Shown here one piece after another: positions 22,440 through 34,470 of a stretch of 64,000 nucleotides of DNA. The DNA is from Benincasa hispida (Eukaryota; Streptophyta; Magnoliopsida; Cucurbitales; Cucurbitaceae). A program made the translations under genes and the position numbers. The notes under the pieces were generated by a model. The model searched no databases and had not been told where the DNA came from. It saw only the letters and a program-made list of their open reading frames with translations. The stretch lies in contig NC_052357.1 in the NCBI RefSeq assembly GCF_009727055.1, forward strand, positions 15,831,648 through 15,895,647, in the 5' to 3' direction. Position 1 is the first letter of the stretch, and each line of letters opens with the position of its first letter.

Positions 22440-23245
22440 TAGTACGTTTAAGTCTACTTTTTTTTAAACTTGCAAAAATAATTTTTCTTGGTCCATCTTG
22501 GGCGAGATCAACCATCGAGAATTAGTTAAAAAATAAATTTTTTCTAACTTATCGGTTGTTTTGAGGGTACATCTCACCTTATTACATATCGAGATTTGCT
22601 AATTTTTTATGTAATCTTCCTAAATTTTATACCAACTCTTACTCCATCGGTTATGTTTACTAAATATTATATCAAATTATTATGTAATTTTTCAAAATTT
22701 AGCATAATTTATGTTTTCACAATTATATGAATTTTCAAATTTTCAAATGGGTTTTCCAATTATCAAAATGAATTTTTCAAATTGATTCAACATTTTTAAA
22801 TGTTCTGAAGATCAATTTTTTCAAAAATTTGGACAAAATTTTGGATATATATAGAATCTCGGTGTTAATCTTGTTTGAGATTCCATCGAGAAAGCTCAAA
22901 TATATGAATTTTGGTGTTAATTATGTCTAGAATTTCACTCCAAAAGCTCAAATATATAGAATCTCGGTGTTATTTTGCCCGAGATTAATTCCAAGATGCA
23001 CATAATCTTAGAGTATAATAATCTCGATGTATAATCTAGCGAGATGTACCGAGAAAGCCCCTAACGACCAATAAGTTGGAGGAAATTAATTTTTTAAATA
23101 AAATCTCATGCTTATTTTTACGACTTTTCAAAATACGTACTAATTTTGTAAGATAAAAACTTAAACATGCTATTTCTGACAATTGTCCAAAATAGTCTAT
23201 AGTGCTATTTTTCTCCCTAAAGTTATTTTTTTTCCCTTTTTTGTG
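22440..23245. repeat. Insertion splitting the LINE remnant, with ATCTCGGTGTTA repeats
   Basis: AT-rich non-coding DNA between the two LINE segments. Between 22850 and 23060 the phrase ATAGAATCTCGGTGTTA, or GCTCAAATATAT followed by it, recurs three to four times at 60-70 bp spacing. The word GTGGAAAATG or GTAGAAAAT occurs at both edges but I cannot prove a target duplication. Confidence 0.4.
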
Positions 23246-23249
23246 GAAA

Positions 23250-23555
23250 ATGTTCAACCATACCTACAAACATAAATCTTGCAATCAGAAAAGTTTCAAT
23301 TCAGTTGTGGGGTTTGGGTTGTGCAAAGAATTATGTTTTTTCAATTGCAAAAAGGCAAAGGATTTATGGGATAAGCCGTTACCTGGAATTAATCGGGTGG
23401 TGGACTCAAAGAGTCCTATTCGTGATGTTCTAGTATGCTTGCTAAGCGTCTGAGTGTAGAGGAGTTTTTACTGTTTGGCATCACTTTGTTGGGCAATCTG
23501 GGAGGATCGACGTTGGGTTAATTAAAAGCTTCTGATTACTCCAATTAATCTGAAG
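23250..23555 (+). pseudogene. LINE (L1-type) remnant, segment 2
   Basis: Across shifting frames it reads CKKAKDLWDKPLPG, KSPIRDVLVCL, AKRLSVEEFLLF and CWAIWEDRRWVN. These match the zf-RVT Cys/His-lead to W-x-x-IW segment that ends many plant non-LTR retrotransposon polyproteins. At least two frameshifts. Together with segment 1 it marks a dead 5'-truncated LINE on the plus strand. Confidence 0.6.
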
Positions 23556-23639
23556 GTTGAGTGGTTGGTGGGCTATTCTGCGGAGATCTGTGTGTAGGGT
23601 CGAATCCTACCGTAGAAAGAAGTGACCGTTTGACTTTCA

Positions 23640-24760
23640 ATTTTGTTTTGAAAGTCATAATATGGAAAAGAAGAAAATACAGTAAACAAGATTTACAACA
23701 TTCATTACGCTGTAGCATATGGGCACGTGCAAAGGGCTTTCACATGGAGCGCGTCCCGGCGCTAGGCTTTACAAATATGGAATTTTGTAATTTTGGCAAG
23801 TTCTTAGACTCCTGTTTTGATCCTCTATATATTTTGAAGCCCTTTAGCATTCCGGGGGATGCTTAGCACGAAATTGAATATATTTATTTAGACTTAAAAG
23901 AGAGTTTATGCTATAAAATTAGAGAATTTGAAGGATATTTTTTAGAGACCATTCGAGCTCTCGAGGTGACGATGGAGGCGAGTTTGAAGGATTCAAGAGA
24001 TTAAGGAAGTCTTCGAAAAAGTTCTTCTTCGGTTCATTTTCTTTCTTTAATTTCTATGCTTGGATTTATATATGAAAATATGTTTGTGCAAGATATGAGT
24101 GGCTAGACTTATTAGTTTTAGGGTATTGATGAAGTTATTATGAATTTAGGTTAAGATTTAATTTTTTCATGGATGTTTGTTGAACTCTATGTATTTTAAT
24201 GATATTGTATTTTATTTATACTGATTGGTCTTCAATGAATGTTAGGTTGAATGTATAATCGAGAGATTGAATGTTTAATCGGATCTATATCACTAAATCA
24301 TTATTAGTCTTTCATTGAAATAACTAAACTAATAGTGAAAGTTGTTGATGACAATTCTTAATGCATTGCTTCTTAATTGGATATCAAGAAATTAGTTATC
24401 ATTTAAGTTGCATGAGAATAGGTTATTTTTTAGAGAAAATAATCTTGAATTAGGTTTCTAAACTTAAACATATTGTTTACACATAAGTCCATGAATTGGC
24501 TAAAGTAGACCTAGTGAAATAATTAATGGATTCAATACCTACACATTTACTCTTGAATTTCCATAACTCTTTTATTGTTTCTTTTATCGCTCTTACAAAC
24601 TTAATTCGATTTCGATTCCTTAGTTAAAATTGACACAATTATGAGATAGCTAAACAATAACTATTGAATTGATCCCTGAAGATGATACTCGACCTCTTAA
24701 GCCGTTTTAATTATTATAACTTAACCACATACACTTGCGTGTACACGATTTACATCATTT
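23640..24760. repeat. LTR-like sequence with Athila/Tat-style end
   Basis: Non-coding. The right end (TGAAGATGATACTCGACC, later CACATACACTTGCGTGTACACG at 24728-24749) resembles the conserved region before the primer site in Athila/Tat gypsy elements. Element boundaries not found; could be a solo LTR. Confidence 0.4.
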
Positions 24761-24769
24761 TTCTCTGTT

Positions 24770-26478
24770 AAAATTTTTTTTTGAGAGAATGAAGATGGAA
24801 GAACTTGATTCACAAGAAGTTTTCCCTTACAAGAAGTAACCAACTCACTCCTAAAAAAAACTTTTTTTTTGGGTGATATCTCATGTCATGGGATAACTCT
24901 CACTTTCTTACTTATTTAATTTAATCAAATTAAAATCATTTAATTTAATCAAATTAAAATCATTTAATTTAGTTAATTAAAATTGATAACTATACACTTT
25001 CTTATTCATTTAATTTAATTTATTAATTAAATATCTAATATTTAATTAAATATTTGAATTATATTCAAATATGCATTTCTCTCCTAACCTATAGTTTTAA
25101 TATGGATCTTATTCAATTCTAATATATATATATATATATATATATTTGAATCTTATTCACAATATCGCTTAACCTATAGTTTTAATATGAATATCATTCA
25201 TATTATCTATTGTTTGAATCTTATTCAAATAAAATAAATTTTCTTTTATTACATAGTTTAATTTTGAATCTTATTCGAAATTAACTTTATATAAATAATG
25301 CATGTCATGAAATGCATGTTTTTAGGCTCTTATTTGTGTATTTTTACTTGGAAAAATGTGTTCTTACATGGGTTTCCCCTCTAAAGTTAGTCTTAAATTT
25401 CTTATATAAGTCAGGAGAGCCTTAATTTGCATTGCACAAGATATTTGTTGATCTTGGCAGGTTTTTGGCTATTTCTGGAGGGTTTTGCTTCGATGCGGCT
25501 GGTGTGATCGTATTAGCGTGCCCTAATTTTCCAGATTTTGAACCAGTCAAGAGTAGTTACGATTTAGCTATTTTTCAGTCTCGATTTTGCCTGGTAAATC
25601 TTCTGAGCACGAAATTCAGCTCTTCCCAAACTTTTTGGGGCTTATATAAGGCAACAAAGACCTCCACTTCAACAGAGCTCGTTGTCCCCCAAAGTCACCA
25701 CGTTTTCCCTCACCGTTCTTGTGATTTTCCAGTAGTCTTTTGGACAAATTTTCAATCTCTCAAGTCAGTAGCCTTACGAACGAAGGTTCCTCTAAGGTGT
25801 AGTAGCTTTAGGTCCTTCACCTCGTGAAAACATGTGGTGAAGCATGATTCTACCTTGAAAAAGAGGAATCTTCCTAGGTAAAGACTAAAGGTCGAGGGTT
25901 TGCCCGAAGATCCCACCTCGAGATTGCACTTTCTTTCCAACATTTCTATTTCATTCGCTCATTGTAGTTATTTAATTTTCTCACTCCAACGTTAACATGT
26001 AGTTATGGTTTATGATTCAATAAAGATGTTTATTCTGTCATCTACCATGAGCTAAGTTCTCCTAGAGGTTCAACAATGTGGATGCCCTAGGGTTATTGTG
26101 GCTTAAACAATGTTGTGTTTCATCAACTTGAATTGTGCATTCCTTTTGTTGAAATCAATGTTATAATTGATAAATGGATCTGGTCACTTAATTTAACAAT
26201 CTAGTAGAGCTTTAGTATTGAGACGGCTAGAGTGTAAACGAATCTCACAATGGGATATAAGACTAAGAGCCTACGAATAGGATGGTCATGTCACCTTAGG
26301 AATAAGAGACACCATAGGGTAAAGAAACTAGGTTATAATTACTCTAGGATTCAGCTATCCAAGGGAACATTCGGTAGTAGCTGCTTAGAACTCCTAAAGG
26401 AATTAGACACCAGACCGAATAAGGGTAGATTTTGCTCATGCACACTTCACTGTCTTAATGCAATGCGGCTAAAGGATG
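24770..26478. repeat. AT-rich LTR-like repeats, no gene
   Basis: Holds two and a half copies of a 24-bp unit (ATTTAATTTAATCAAATTAA at about 24914-24975), a TA microsatellite (about 25120-25146), and AACCTATAGTTTTAATAT phrases shared with the copia LTRs at 27150 and 33110, so the first 550 bp are probably LTR-derived. TATATAAG sequences near 25402 and 25643 could be LTR promoters. The 131-codon frame at 25432-25827 has no recognisable domain. Confidence 0.4.
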
Positions 26479-27089
26479 TGTGAACACCCTATGCGGAAGC
26501 GAATCGTAACCCTAATTTTAATTTTACGTAAACATACATAAATTCAGAAGACGGAAGCATGGAACACATTTAATTAAGCATGTTGTACAAAAATTTAAGA
26601 GAAATTAACGAGATTTGAGTCTATTTACCCATGAAGACTAAATCTTCGCCAAATGCTCTCCGATCACGAACTTCTTGAATTCTCCCATGAACTCGAACAC
26701 GCCAAAATATAGTAACACAAAGAATCCAAAAAACAGACACCACCATAATGAAATCTCAATATTCTCAAAGGGTGAGAATTGATGAGAGTGTGTGGGCTTC
26801 GTTTTTAATTTTGGCATGAAGAGAATTTTATTGAGAGTAAGAATTGCAGAGAAGTTCCTTTTTTTTAGGCCTGTTGTTCTATCAAACTCAAAAGGAAGAA
26901 GCAGATTAAAAAACAACTCCCCCTCTCTTCCTGATATGCACGATAAAAATGAGAGAAAATGGGTGAAAGTTATACCCATAACTCTTCTCCCATTACTTTA
27001 ATTCAAATATATATAAAAATAAGAGTAAGGGGTTTGATTGAGCTTTGAGCTGGGATTTGGTTTTTGGAGTGGGAATTTGAAAGTGCCTT

Positions 27090-27090
27090 N
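27090..27090. other. Single unresolved base (N)
   Basis: The only ambiguous base in the window. It sits inside the COP2 LTR between a T-run-rich part and an AT-rich part, and may mark a closed gap or contig join rather than one unknown base. Confidence 0.95.
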
Positions 27091-27839
27091 ATATCATATA
27101 TTAGATATAACATATAAGCTATAGCTTATATTATGTCACATATAATATAACCTATAGTTTAACCTTCTCTCATTTAACTTATAGTACATAATATGAATCA
27201 AAATTCATATTAAATTTAACCTATAATATTTATATGAATCACATTCATATAATTAATATTTGAATCACATTCACATATTAATTTTGTCTAAAAAAAACTT
27301 TATGTTATAAGGTATCATTTACAATATATTAATTATATCATATATAATTAATTCCCTATGTTAATTTGAACTATTCAAATTAATCCAAAATTAATTTGAT
27401 TCTCATTACTCCCAATTGAGCTACCGAGGGGACTTATGGACCTATAGATTGAAGCTCTAATAGTACATGATTAATTAGTTAAACACTTTAATAAATTAAC
27501 CAACTTCCACTAACTATCAGTTACTTCACTAAAGACCGATAGTTGCACTCTTTGCACTACAGATATATTTCTATGCCATTTGATGTAACCAATCAATGGC
27601 TTATTGACCATTCACAAATTGTTCGTAAGTAAAGTTGAGCCAAAATTACTATTTTTCCCTATAATTACATCTCATTCCTTAAGTACCACTGATCCCGCTA
27701 ATCAATAATAAGTTATAGTCCAACTATTACCGAACCCTCTCAAGCCAATAGAGAGTGTGGGTCCATATTGTTCAAGCCCAGGAATCAGCCCTTAAGTGAG
27801 CAATTTCTCTACTTACTCTTACTATAAAGGAGTAAATTC

Positions 27840-29652
27840 TGTTAGAACCAGAGAACGCATAGCAAAAGTACAACGGATCAATAAACATTCTAATTCATTA
27901 ATTTTGGCTTTAAATTAAGCATGCTAATAAACTAATAAGAGAGTTTCATAACATACCTTTGTAGAACCACTTGAATCTCGATTCCAGCTGCAAATCTCCT
28001 CCAAATCTGCTTGTGAACTACCTTAAGGCATTCCCTACTATTCTCTTAGTGTCTTAGATTGAGTTGTGGGACTCAAAATAAGTTTGAATAAAGGGATTTT
28101 GGAGAAGAAGATCATTGCTGCACCATGGAAGAAGATCTTCTTCAACCTTAAGTTTTTCAGCAAAAACTCAACAAATGCATTAGTTGCATGCTCGATTCTC
28201 AACCCAATCTTCTCTATTTATTGCAAGACTATCATGCAAAGAAGATTGCTACATGAACAACAGCTCATGCTTAGAAGATTGAATCAAAAAATTGGTGGAG
28301 AATGAGTAAGCTACTAGAAATGGAAATTGGAGAAATCCATCTTTTCCATTTTCCATTATTTCAATTTTGTTCTATAAATTGATTTCCAAAATTCATTTTA
28401 TTTTCAAAATTGAAATCTTTATTAAATTTACAAAATTAATTAATTAATTAATTTTCTAATAAAATTAATAAGAAATAATTAATTAAATAATTTAATTAAT
28501 TCTAATTAATTCAATATCAAATATTAAATTAATTTAACATTAATTCCACCATCATGAATCCCTATTCATGAATTTAATATTTAAATCATATTTAAATATT
28601 ATTTGATTCTCCAATTTCGTTTAATTCCAAAATTAAATGTGTAATTATATGACATATAATTACTAATTCCCTTAATTCTAATTTGAACGTTTCAAATTAT
28701 CTTATCATGCTACTCTAAGGCTAATCCATTTATGAGCTAGTAGGGGGACCTTATGGACCTATAAATCATGGGCTCCAACGATCCAAGACTAATTGGTTAA
28801 ACTCTTTCCATCGAATTAACCCTCATTCGTTAACTGTTGGGTCACTCCACTAAAGCCCAGAGTTGCACTCACCTCACTATAGATATATTATGTCCACTCG
28901 ATATAACCAGAATTAGTAAGTTAACCCTCCATAGGTTGTTCATAATAACGGTTAGGTCAAATGGCTGTTTTACCCCCGAGATTACCTCTTGTTCCTTAAG
29001 TCCCATTGATTCTCTAATGAACAATTGGTTTGTGATTCGATCAACAAACCGAGTCCTCTCGGGCCAATGAGAGGGTGGGACCTCTTGTTCATGACCAGCA
29101 CTTAAGGGAATAACCTCTTTACTATTCCTGCAAATCTAAGGATAATCCTGAATAAACAGGAGTTTATAGTTAGCTCAGGATTAAGGTCAAGTTACCTAGG
29201 TCATCACTTTGAAATAGCCAGTCCTAAACAATAAACAGCGTTATAAAGTAAGAGTGACTGATTTTGTGGTCCGATCTTATACAAACCCATTACACAGGAC
29301 GCCCCCACTCCTCATGTCATAACATGTACGAATTAGGATCACTTCGTCTGTAGCACTTTACAACTCCTTGTAACAACTACAGAGTGTGCCGCATCTGATG
29401 GTATTACCAGAATAAGGCGCCCAACCTTATTCATATATTATAGATCATTTTGACTATTTACTCGAACCTGATCCACTTTTATGTTTCGACATAAAGTTCA
29501 AGTACTCATGTAATAGTCATGGATCTTTTAGTTTATTAGATTTATTTCTAAAACGAAATAAGCAATTCATATATTCAATAACAACTTATTGAATTTTCAG
29601 AATAAGTTTTATTGTTTACAAACCATGAGTTTTAGGACATAAACCCCCTACA
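27840..29652 (-). mobile_element. Solo copia LTR with perfect target duplication
   Basis: Starts TGTTAGAACC and ends CCCCCTACA, flanked by AATTC at 27835-27839 and 29653-29657. Related to, but diverged from, the host LTR (shared blocks such as CTAGTAGGGGGACCTTATGG near 28738, ACATAAAGTTCAAGTACTC near 29491). No internal region, so it is the product of LTR-LTR recombination after insertion. Confidence 0.88.
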
Positions 29653-30216
29653 AATTCCTAGTTGCGTTCCTAGCTCTCCAATCAAATGAATCCCTAAAAT
29701 GGTAGGTATATTGAGTCGGCGAAACTGGCCACTCTCATCCATTCAGATCAAAGAATCGCCTTCACAGGTACGAGTTCACAACTCACAACTCTTTTAGCAA
29801 TGGTGTTATATAGAGAGACTACTTATTTAGTGGTCTAGTTTATACAAACTCTTTGTATAGAATACTCCCGCTCACATGTCTTCACATGAATGATCAAGGT
29901 TAGATCATTTGTAGCACTTTACAACAATTGTAACAACTACAAAGCGAGCCATATTTGTAGTATCACAAGGATAAGGTACCCAACCTTATCCATCTACTAC
30001 AGACCGTTTAGGTTATCACTTAAAGATGATCCATCTGTATGTCTCCATATACATGTTTAAATTATAGAAGATAACTTTGGATCTTAGTTTTTTGTTTTGT
30101 GGGTTAATGCAACTAAATATCAAATAAAATACTCTTAGTTTATTAGATAAATAAAAAGTTTGTATAATATGATTACAAACTATAAGACCATGAGATTTAG
30201 GGCATCGATCCCAATA

Positions 30217-30504
30217 GTCTCCCACTTTTCCTAAAGCTAGTGAGGTGTACATCATAACAATCAAACTATTACAACAATACACAAAAACAAGAAACCAGGG
30301 CATACAATACACGCTTAGTATAAAATCTCCCACTTGCCCTAGGCTAGATGCGACCTGTTTTGTAGACCCATATTCTCCAGGTGACCTTCAAACACCTTAG
30401 TCGTGAGAGCCTTTGTAGACAGATCAGCAACGTTGTGCACCGAAGCTATCTACATGACAATCATGTCCCCTCAATGCCCATGGATCCGTATCAGATGATA
30501 TTTG
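30217..30504 (-). pseudogene. COP2 polypurine tract and Pol C-terminal tail
   Basis: Aligns with 58160-58446 of copia F (for example CACTTGCCCTAGGCTAG, CTTCAAACACCTTAGTCGTG). This is the segment between RNase H and the 3' LTR. It stops at 30504 in GATATTTG and resumes at 34471 or after the solo LTR, where copia F reads straight through GATGGTATTTGCGCTCAAT. Confidence 0.7.
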
Positions 30505-32095
30505 TGAAGGAATCCTAAGGTCCATTGCGGAAGCGGAGATTATCTTAAAAACATTTTCACAGAATAAAATTTTTTATAGAACCAAAATTATGCATCACAA
30601 CAGAAATCAATTTACAGCATGCATAGAAAAGAAAGGGAGAGGGGTTAGAACTGTGACTAACCCTTGAAGAACAATTCTTCACCAAAATCTCCTGTCCAGT
30701 AAAAATGATCACAAATAATCACGATCAAAGATGACCACCACTACAAAATCTTCCTCCATATTCTCTATAGGGAAGAGAATTCTCAGGAGTTGTGTGGGCT
30801 CTGAGATTTTGAAAGAGAGGAAAAGTGAATTTTGAGAGGAAAAAGAATCATTGTGATGTCCTTGGGAAAACTACAGAGAGATATCTCTTCCAAAAGAGAA
30901 AAAGAAAAACACTTCTTTGCCAACCACCACACACACACGTATGAAGTTGAGAGAATAGCAGGTAGGGAGTTACAACTTCCTCCCAATATTTAATTCAAAA
31001 ATAAATAATGTAACAAATTATTTAATATCTGTTGGGTAGGAAGTTACAAATGTTGTTGATTTTTTAATAACTCTAAATCCAATAAACTTTAAACCTTTGA
31101 CTATTGTTATGAATACTTGGATTTTATGTGGAGACATAAACTAGATCAAGTTCGAGTAAAATAGCCTAAACTGTCTATAGTACTTGGATTAGGTTGGGTA
31201 CATATTTCTAGAGATACTATTGAATACGACCCGTTTTATGATTATCACAAATGTTGTAAAGTGTCATAAACGATGTGATCAGTTCGTTCAGGTAAAGACA
31301 CGTGAGCAGGGGTGTTCTACACAATGAGATTGTGTAAGATAGACCACAAAATAATCACTGTTACGTATTAACACCGTTTACTGTAAACATTGATTAATTT
31401 TACTTCTTGATAACCTAGATAACTTGATTTGAATCCTGAGCTATCTATGAACTCCTATTTATTCGCGATTGTCCCTTGATCTGTATAGATGAGGGTAAGC
31501 TCAACAACACTGCTCAATATGGCTCCCATTTCAGGGATAAGAACGGGTAGATAGCTGGGGACATAGAATTTGTAAGATGGAATTCACTCCTACCCATTTT
31601 AGGGATAGTAGAAAGGTTGTTCCCTTAAGGGCTGATCCCAAGTCTTGAACAAGGGGCCTATCCTCTCGTTGGTCTGAGAGGGATTGGATTTAGTCATTAA
31701 GATCCTAAATCAATTGTTTATTAGAGGGATAGTGGTACTTAAGGAGAAAAAAATGTAACTCATGGTAAAACGGTAATTGACCTAGCTGAGGATACGAACA
31801 ACCTTGAAGGATCTGTTGGGTTTTATGTCCTAAAACTCGTGGTTTGTAAACAATAGAACTTATTCTGAAAAATCAATAAAGTTGTTCTTGAATATATTGT
31901 TCTTTAAAAATACAATAAACCTAAGTCCCTTGACTACATGAGTATTTGAACTTTAGTAGAGATATACAAGTGGAACATGTTCAAGTAAATAGTCAAAATG
32001 ATCTATAGTATATGAATAAGGTTGGGTACCTTATTCTGGTAACACTATTGGATGCAGCCTACCCTGTACTTGTTACGAAGAGTTGTAAAGTGTTA

Positions 32096-32371
32096 TGTAA
32101 CAACCCGAGTTCAGGAGGGGTACATGAATGAACCGATATCACATCCGAATGAGAGGGATCCTGAGGACATAAAAGTATGGTTAAGAAAGGCTTAAAAAAA
32201 TTGAAAGTTACTACCTATACCAACAAGGTGCACCTTCTTTTTCGGTGGCTCAATCATAAGAACTCCAAAATTAAGCGTGCTTAGCTTGGAGCAATCCTAT
32301 GTTGGGTGATCTCCTGGGAGTTTTCCTAGGATGCATGTGAGTGAGGACAAAGCATGCTGAAAGGACCCGTG
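32096..32371 (+). mobile_element. Cassandra-like TRIM LTR fragment carrying 5S rRNA-like sequence
   Basis: Begins TGTAACAACCCG. Within it, 32244-32342 reads AAGAACTCC, then AATTAAGCGTGCTTAGCTTG, then GTTGGGTGATCTCCTGGGAG, corresponding to the internal control region (A box to C box) of plant 5S rRNA genes. Cassandra elements are short non-coding LTR retrotransposons that carry 5S-derived promoters in their LTRs. The right end is abrupt, so this is a fragment. Confidence 0.7.
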
Positions 32372-32411
32372 TTGAGATTCGACCCAACCGTTATTACGAG
32401 CAACCTGTGTG

Positions 32412-32449
32412 CTGTCTCTTATACACATCTAGATGTGTATAAGAGACAG
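32412..32449. other. Tn5 mosaic-end pair: library adapter left in assembly
   Basis: CTGTCTCTTATACACATCT (32412-32430) is followed at once by its exact reverse complement AGATGTGTATAAGAGACAG (32431-32449). This is the Tn5/Nextera transposase mosaic end; the head-to-head pair equals the mate-pair circularisation junction. The 43 bp before it (32369-32411) are repeated exactly after it (32450-32492). It is not plant sequence. Confidence 0.97.
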
Positions 32450-34470
32450 GTGTTGAGATTCGACCCAACCGTTATTACGAGCAACCTGTGTGAGGGAGTT
32501 CAACTAAATGAATGGGGTTATCTGTAGGTCCACGAGGTCCCTCGCATAAATAGATTAGCTCTAGAATAGCGTGATAATTGAAGTGTTCAAATTAGAATTA
32601 AATGAAATTGGAGAAATAATTTAAATATTTAAAGATGGAGATAGAATTAAATGGACTTTGAAGTGACACTTCCAAAGCTTGACACCTAAAGATTACATGC
32701 TAGTGGAGTTTGAGATGGAAGACATACAAGATAGGATTTTGCAAGTAATTTGTCTTTAAATAGTTTGGATCTTTTATTTTTGTAAGAACCAATACTTCTT
32801 TGACTTTGACTTTACACTTCCGCCAAAATATCTTTACTTTCCACTTTAATAGAGTGAAATTTCCTTTAGTTCACTAACAAAACGGTCCCACAACCGTGTT
32901 CTTCAACCGAAGAATAGTGAGGGCTTACCATTGGTGGTGTCGATCGAGCTCGGGAGAGGAAGATTGTGGTGGATTCTACAAAGGTTTTATTTTCTAACCC
33001 TTTATGCATGCTTATTCTTGTTTTTTAGATAATTAGAACGTTATCAATCTTCACTTCCGCTATTGTCACTCTTTATATTCCAATAATATCAAATATAACA
33101 CATAACCTATAGTTTTATATTGTATCAAATACAATATAACCCATAGTTTTAATTATCTCATTATTGCATGATATTCAATATAAATCACATTTATACTAAA
33201 TTTAATTATATGAATCTCATCCATATAATTAATATTTAAATCATATTCAAATACATAATTCCTTTCAAATATATTATAATGTGTCAAATACATTATATTA
33301 ATTATATGATATGTAATTAAATTAAATTAATTATATCACATGTAATTAATTCCCTCATTTAATTTGAATAATACAAATTAATCCAAAATTAATTCTTATT
33401 AATCCCTGTTGAGCTACAGAGGGGACTCATGAACCTGCAGATTGAAGCTCTAATGGTACTCGAATAATTAATTAAACTCCTTTAATTAAATTATCTAACA
33501 TCCATTAACTATTGGTCATTTCACTAAATATCGACAACTACACTCTTCACACTACAGATATATTTTTATGTCCATTGGATATACTCAGTCAATAGTGCGA
33601 TGACCTTTCACAAATTTCTCATAAGTACAGCTGGGCCAAAATTATAGTTTTGCCCCTGTAGTTACATCTAACTCCTTAAGTACCACTGATCCCTTTAATG
33701 AACAATAAGTCATAGTCCAAATATGATCAAATCCCTCTCGAGCCAAGAAGGGGTGTGGTTCCACATTGTTCAAGCCCCGGAATCAGCTTTTAGGATAGCA
33801 ATTTATCTACTTACCTCAACATTAAGGAATGAGTGAATTTCGTCTTATGTAGCTATGTTCCCAGCTCTCCAATCAGATGAATCCCCAAAATGGTAGACTT
33901 ATTGAGTCGGCGATCTGGCCACTCTCACCCATACAAGTCAAAGGACCGTCTTCATAGGCAAAAGAGTTCACACCTCACTCAGAATTCAGGTCATGTCACC
34001 TATAGTCATCCTGGTGAAATGTAAGTCTCTATTATGAATGGTGTTATATAATAAGACTAGTCACTTCGTGGTCCGATCTTATACAAACTTCTTTGTATAG
34101 AATATTCCCGCTCACATGTATCTACATGAATGATTAGGATAAGATCATTTGTAGCACTTTACATTAATTGTAACATCTACAAAGCGGGCCGTATTTGTAG
34201 TGTCACCAGGATAAGGTACCAAACCTCTTATCCATCTACTAAAGATCGTTTAGGTTATCATTTAAACATGATCCACTTGTATGTCTCTACATACATGTTT
34301 AAGCTACAGAAGATAACCATGGATGTTAGTTTATTGGTTTGTGGGTTAATGCTACTAAATATCAAATAAAACATCTCATATTTTATTAAATGAATAAATT
34401 GTTTGTACATTACAATTAATTACAATTATTAATTACATGACCCACATGATTTAGGACATCAACCTCAACA

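Larger units (their letters stand above)
26479..30216 (-). repeat. COP2 copia 3' LTR, interrupted by a solo LTR
   Basis: Minus-strand copia LTR; its start (TATTGGGATCGATGCC, minus) is at 30216 just before polypurine-like AGTGGGAGAC, and its end (GGGTGTTCACA) near 26479. About 1.9 kb without the solo LTR at 27840-29652. It aligns throughout with the solo LTR at 30505-34470 (for example GAGCTACCGAGGGGACTTAT near 27418 and GAGCTACAGAGGGGACTCAT near 33410), so both are one subfamily. Confidence 0.75.
31030..33082 (+). repeat. Nested plus-strand copia LTR mosaic
   Basis: Starts TGTTGGGTAGG and ends near TATTCCA, between AATATC-type flanks. It reads in the plus-strand LTR order (AGTTCGAGTAAAATAGCC, GATAACCTAGATAACTTG, ATCCCAAGTCTTGAACAAG). 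A second LTR start (TGTTGGGTTTTATGTCC) lies at 31814, and the order is broken again at 32096-32371 by a Cassandra-like piece. Probably two nested LTRs plus a rearranged or misassembled stretch. Confidence 0.6.
30505..34470 (-). mobile_element. Solo copia LTR in COP2 pol, itself interrupted
   Basis: Ends TGAAGGAATCC (30505) and CCTCAACA (34470), flanked by ATTTG (30500-30504) and ACTTG (34471-34475), a 4-of-5 target duplication. Removing it and one flank restores GATGATATTTGCACTCAATATGC, which matches copia F at 58434-58456. Outer parts 30505-31029 and 33083-34470 belong to this LTR (minus); 31030-33082 is a nested plus-strand insertion. Confidence 0.75.

Noticed and set aside
23550..23615. 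tRNA-like stretch with a GGTCGAATCCTACC T-arm-like sequence
   Set aside because: Could not build an acceptor stem, D arm or anticodon arm of proper size; probably chance or a decayed tRNA-derived fragment.
25432..25827. 131-codon open frame
   Set aside because: No domain or homologous look, lies in LTR-like sequence with TATA-like elements; kept as non-coding.
32244..32342. Possible functional 5S rRNA gene
   Set aside because: Diverged, embedded in an LTR-like fragment and lacking the normal 5S start; fits a Cassandra-type element better.
32369..32492. Short palindrome as an insertion-sequence end or regulatory hairpin
   Set aside because: The palindrome is exactly the paired Tn5 mosaic end used in sequencing libraries, with a duplicated flank; technical origin explains all of it.
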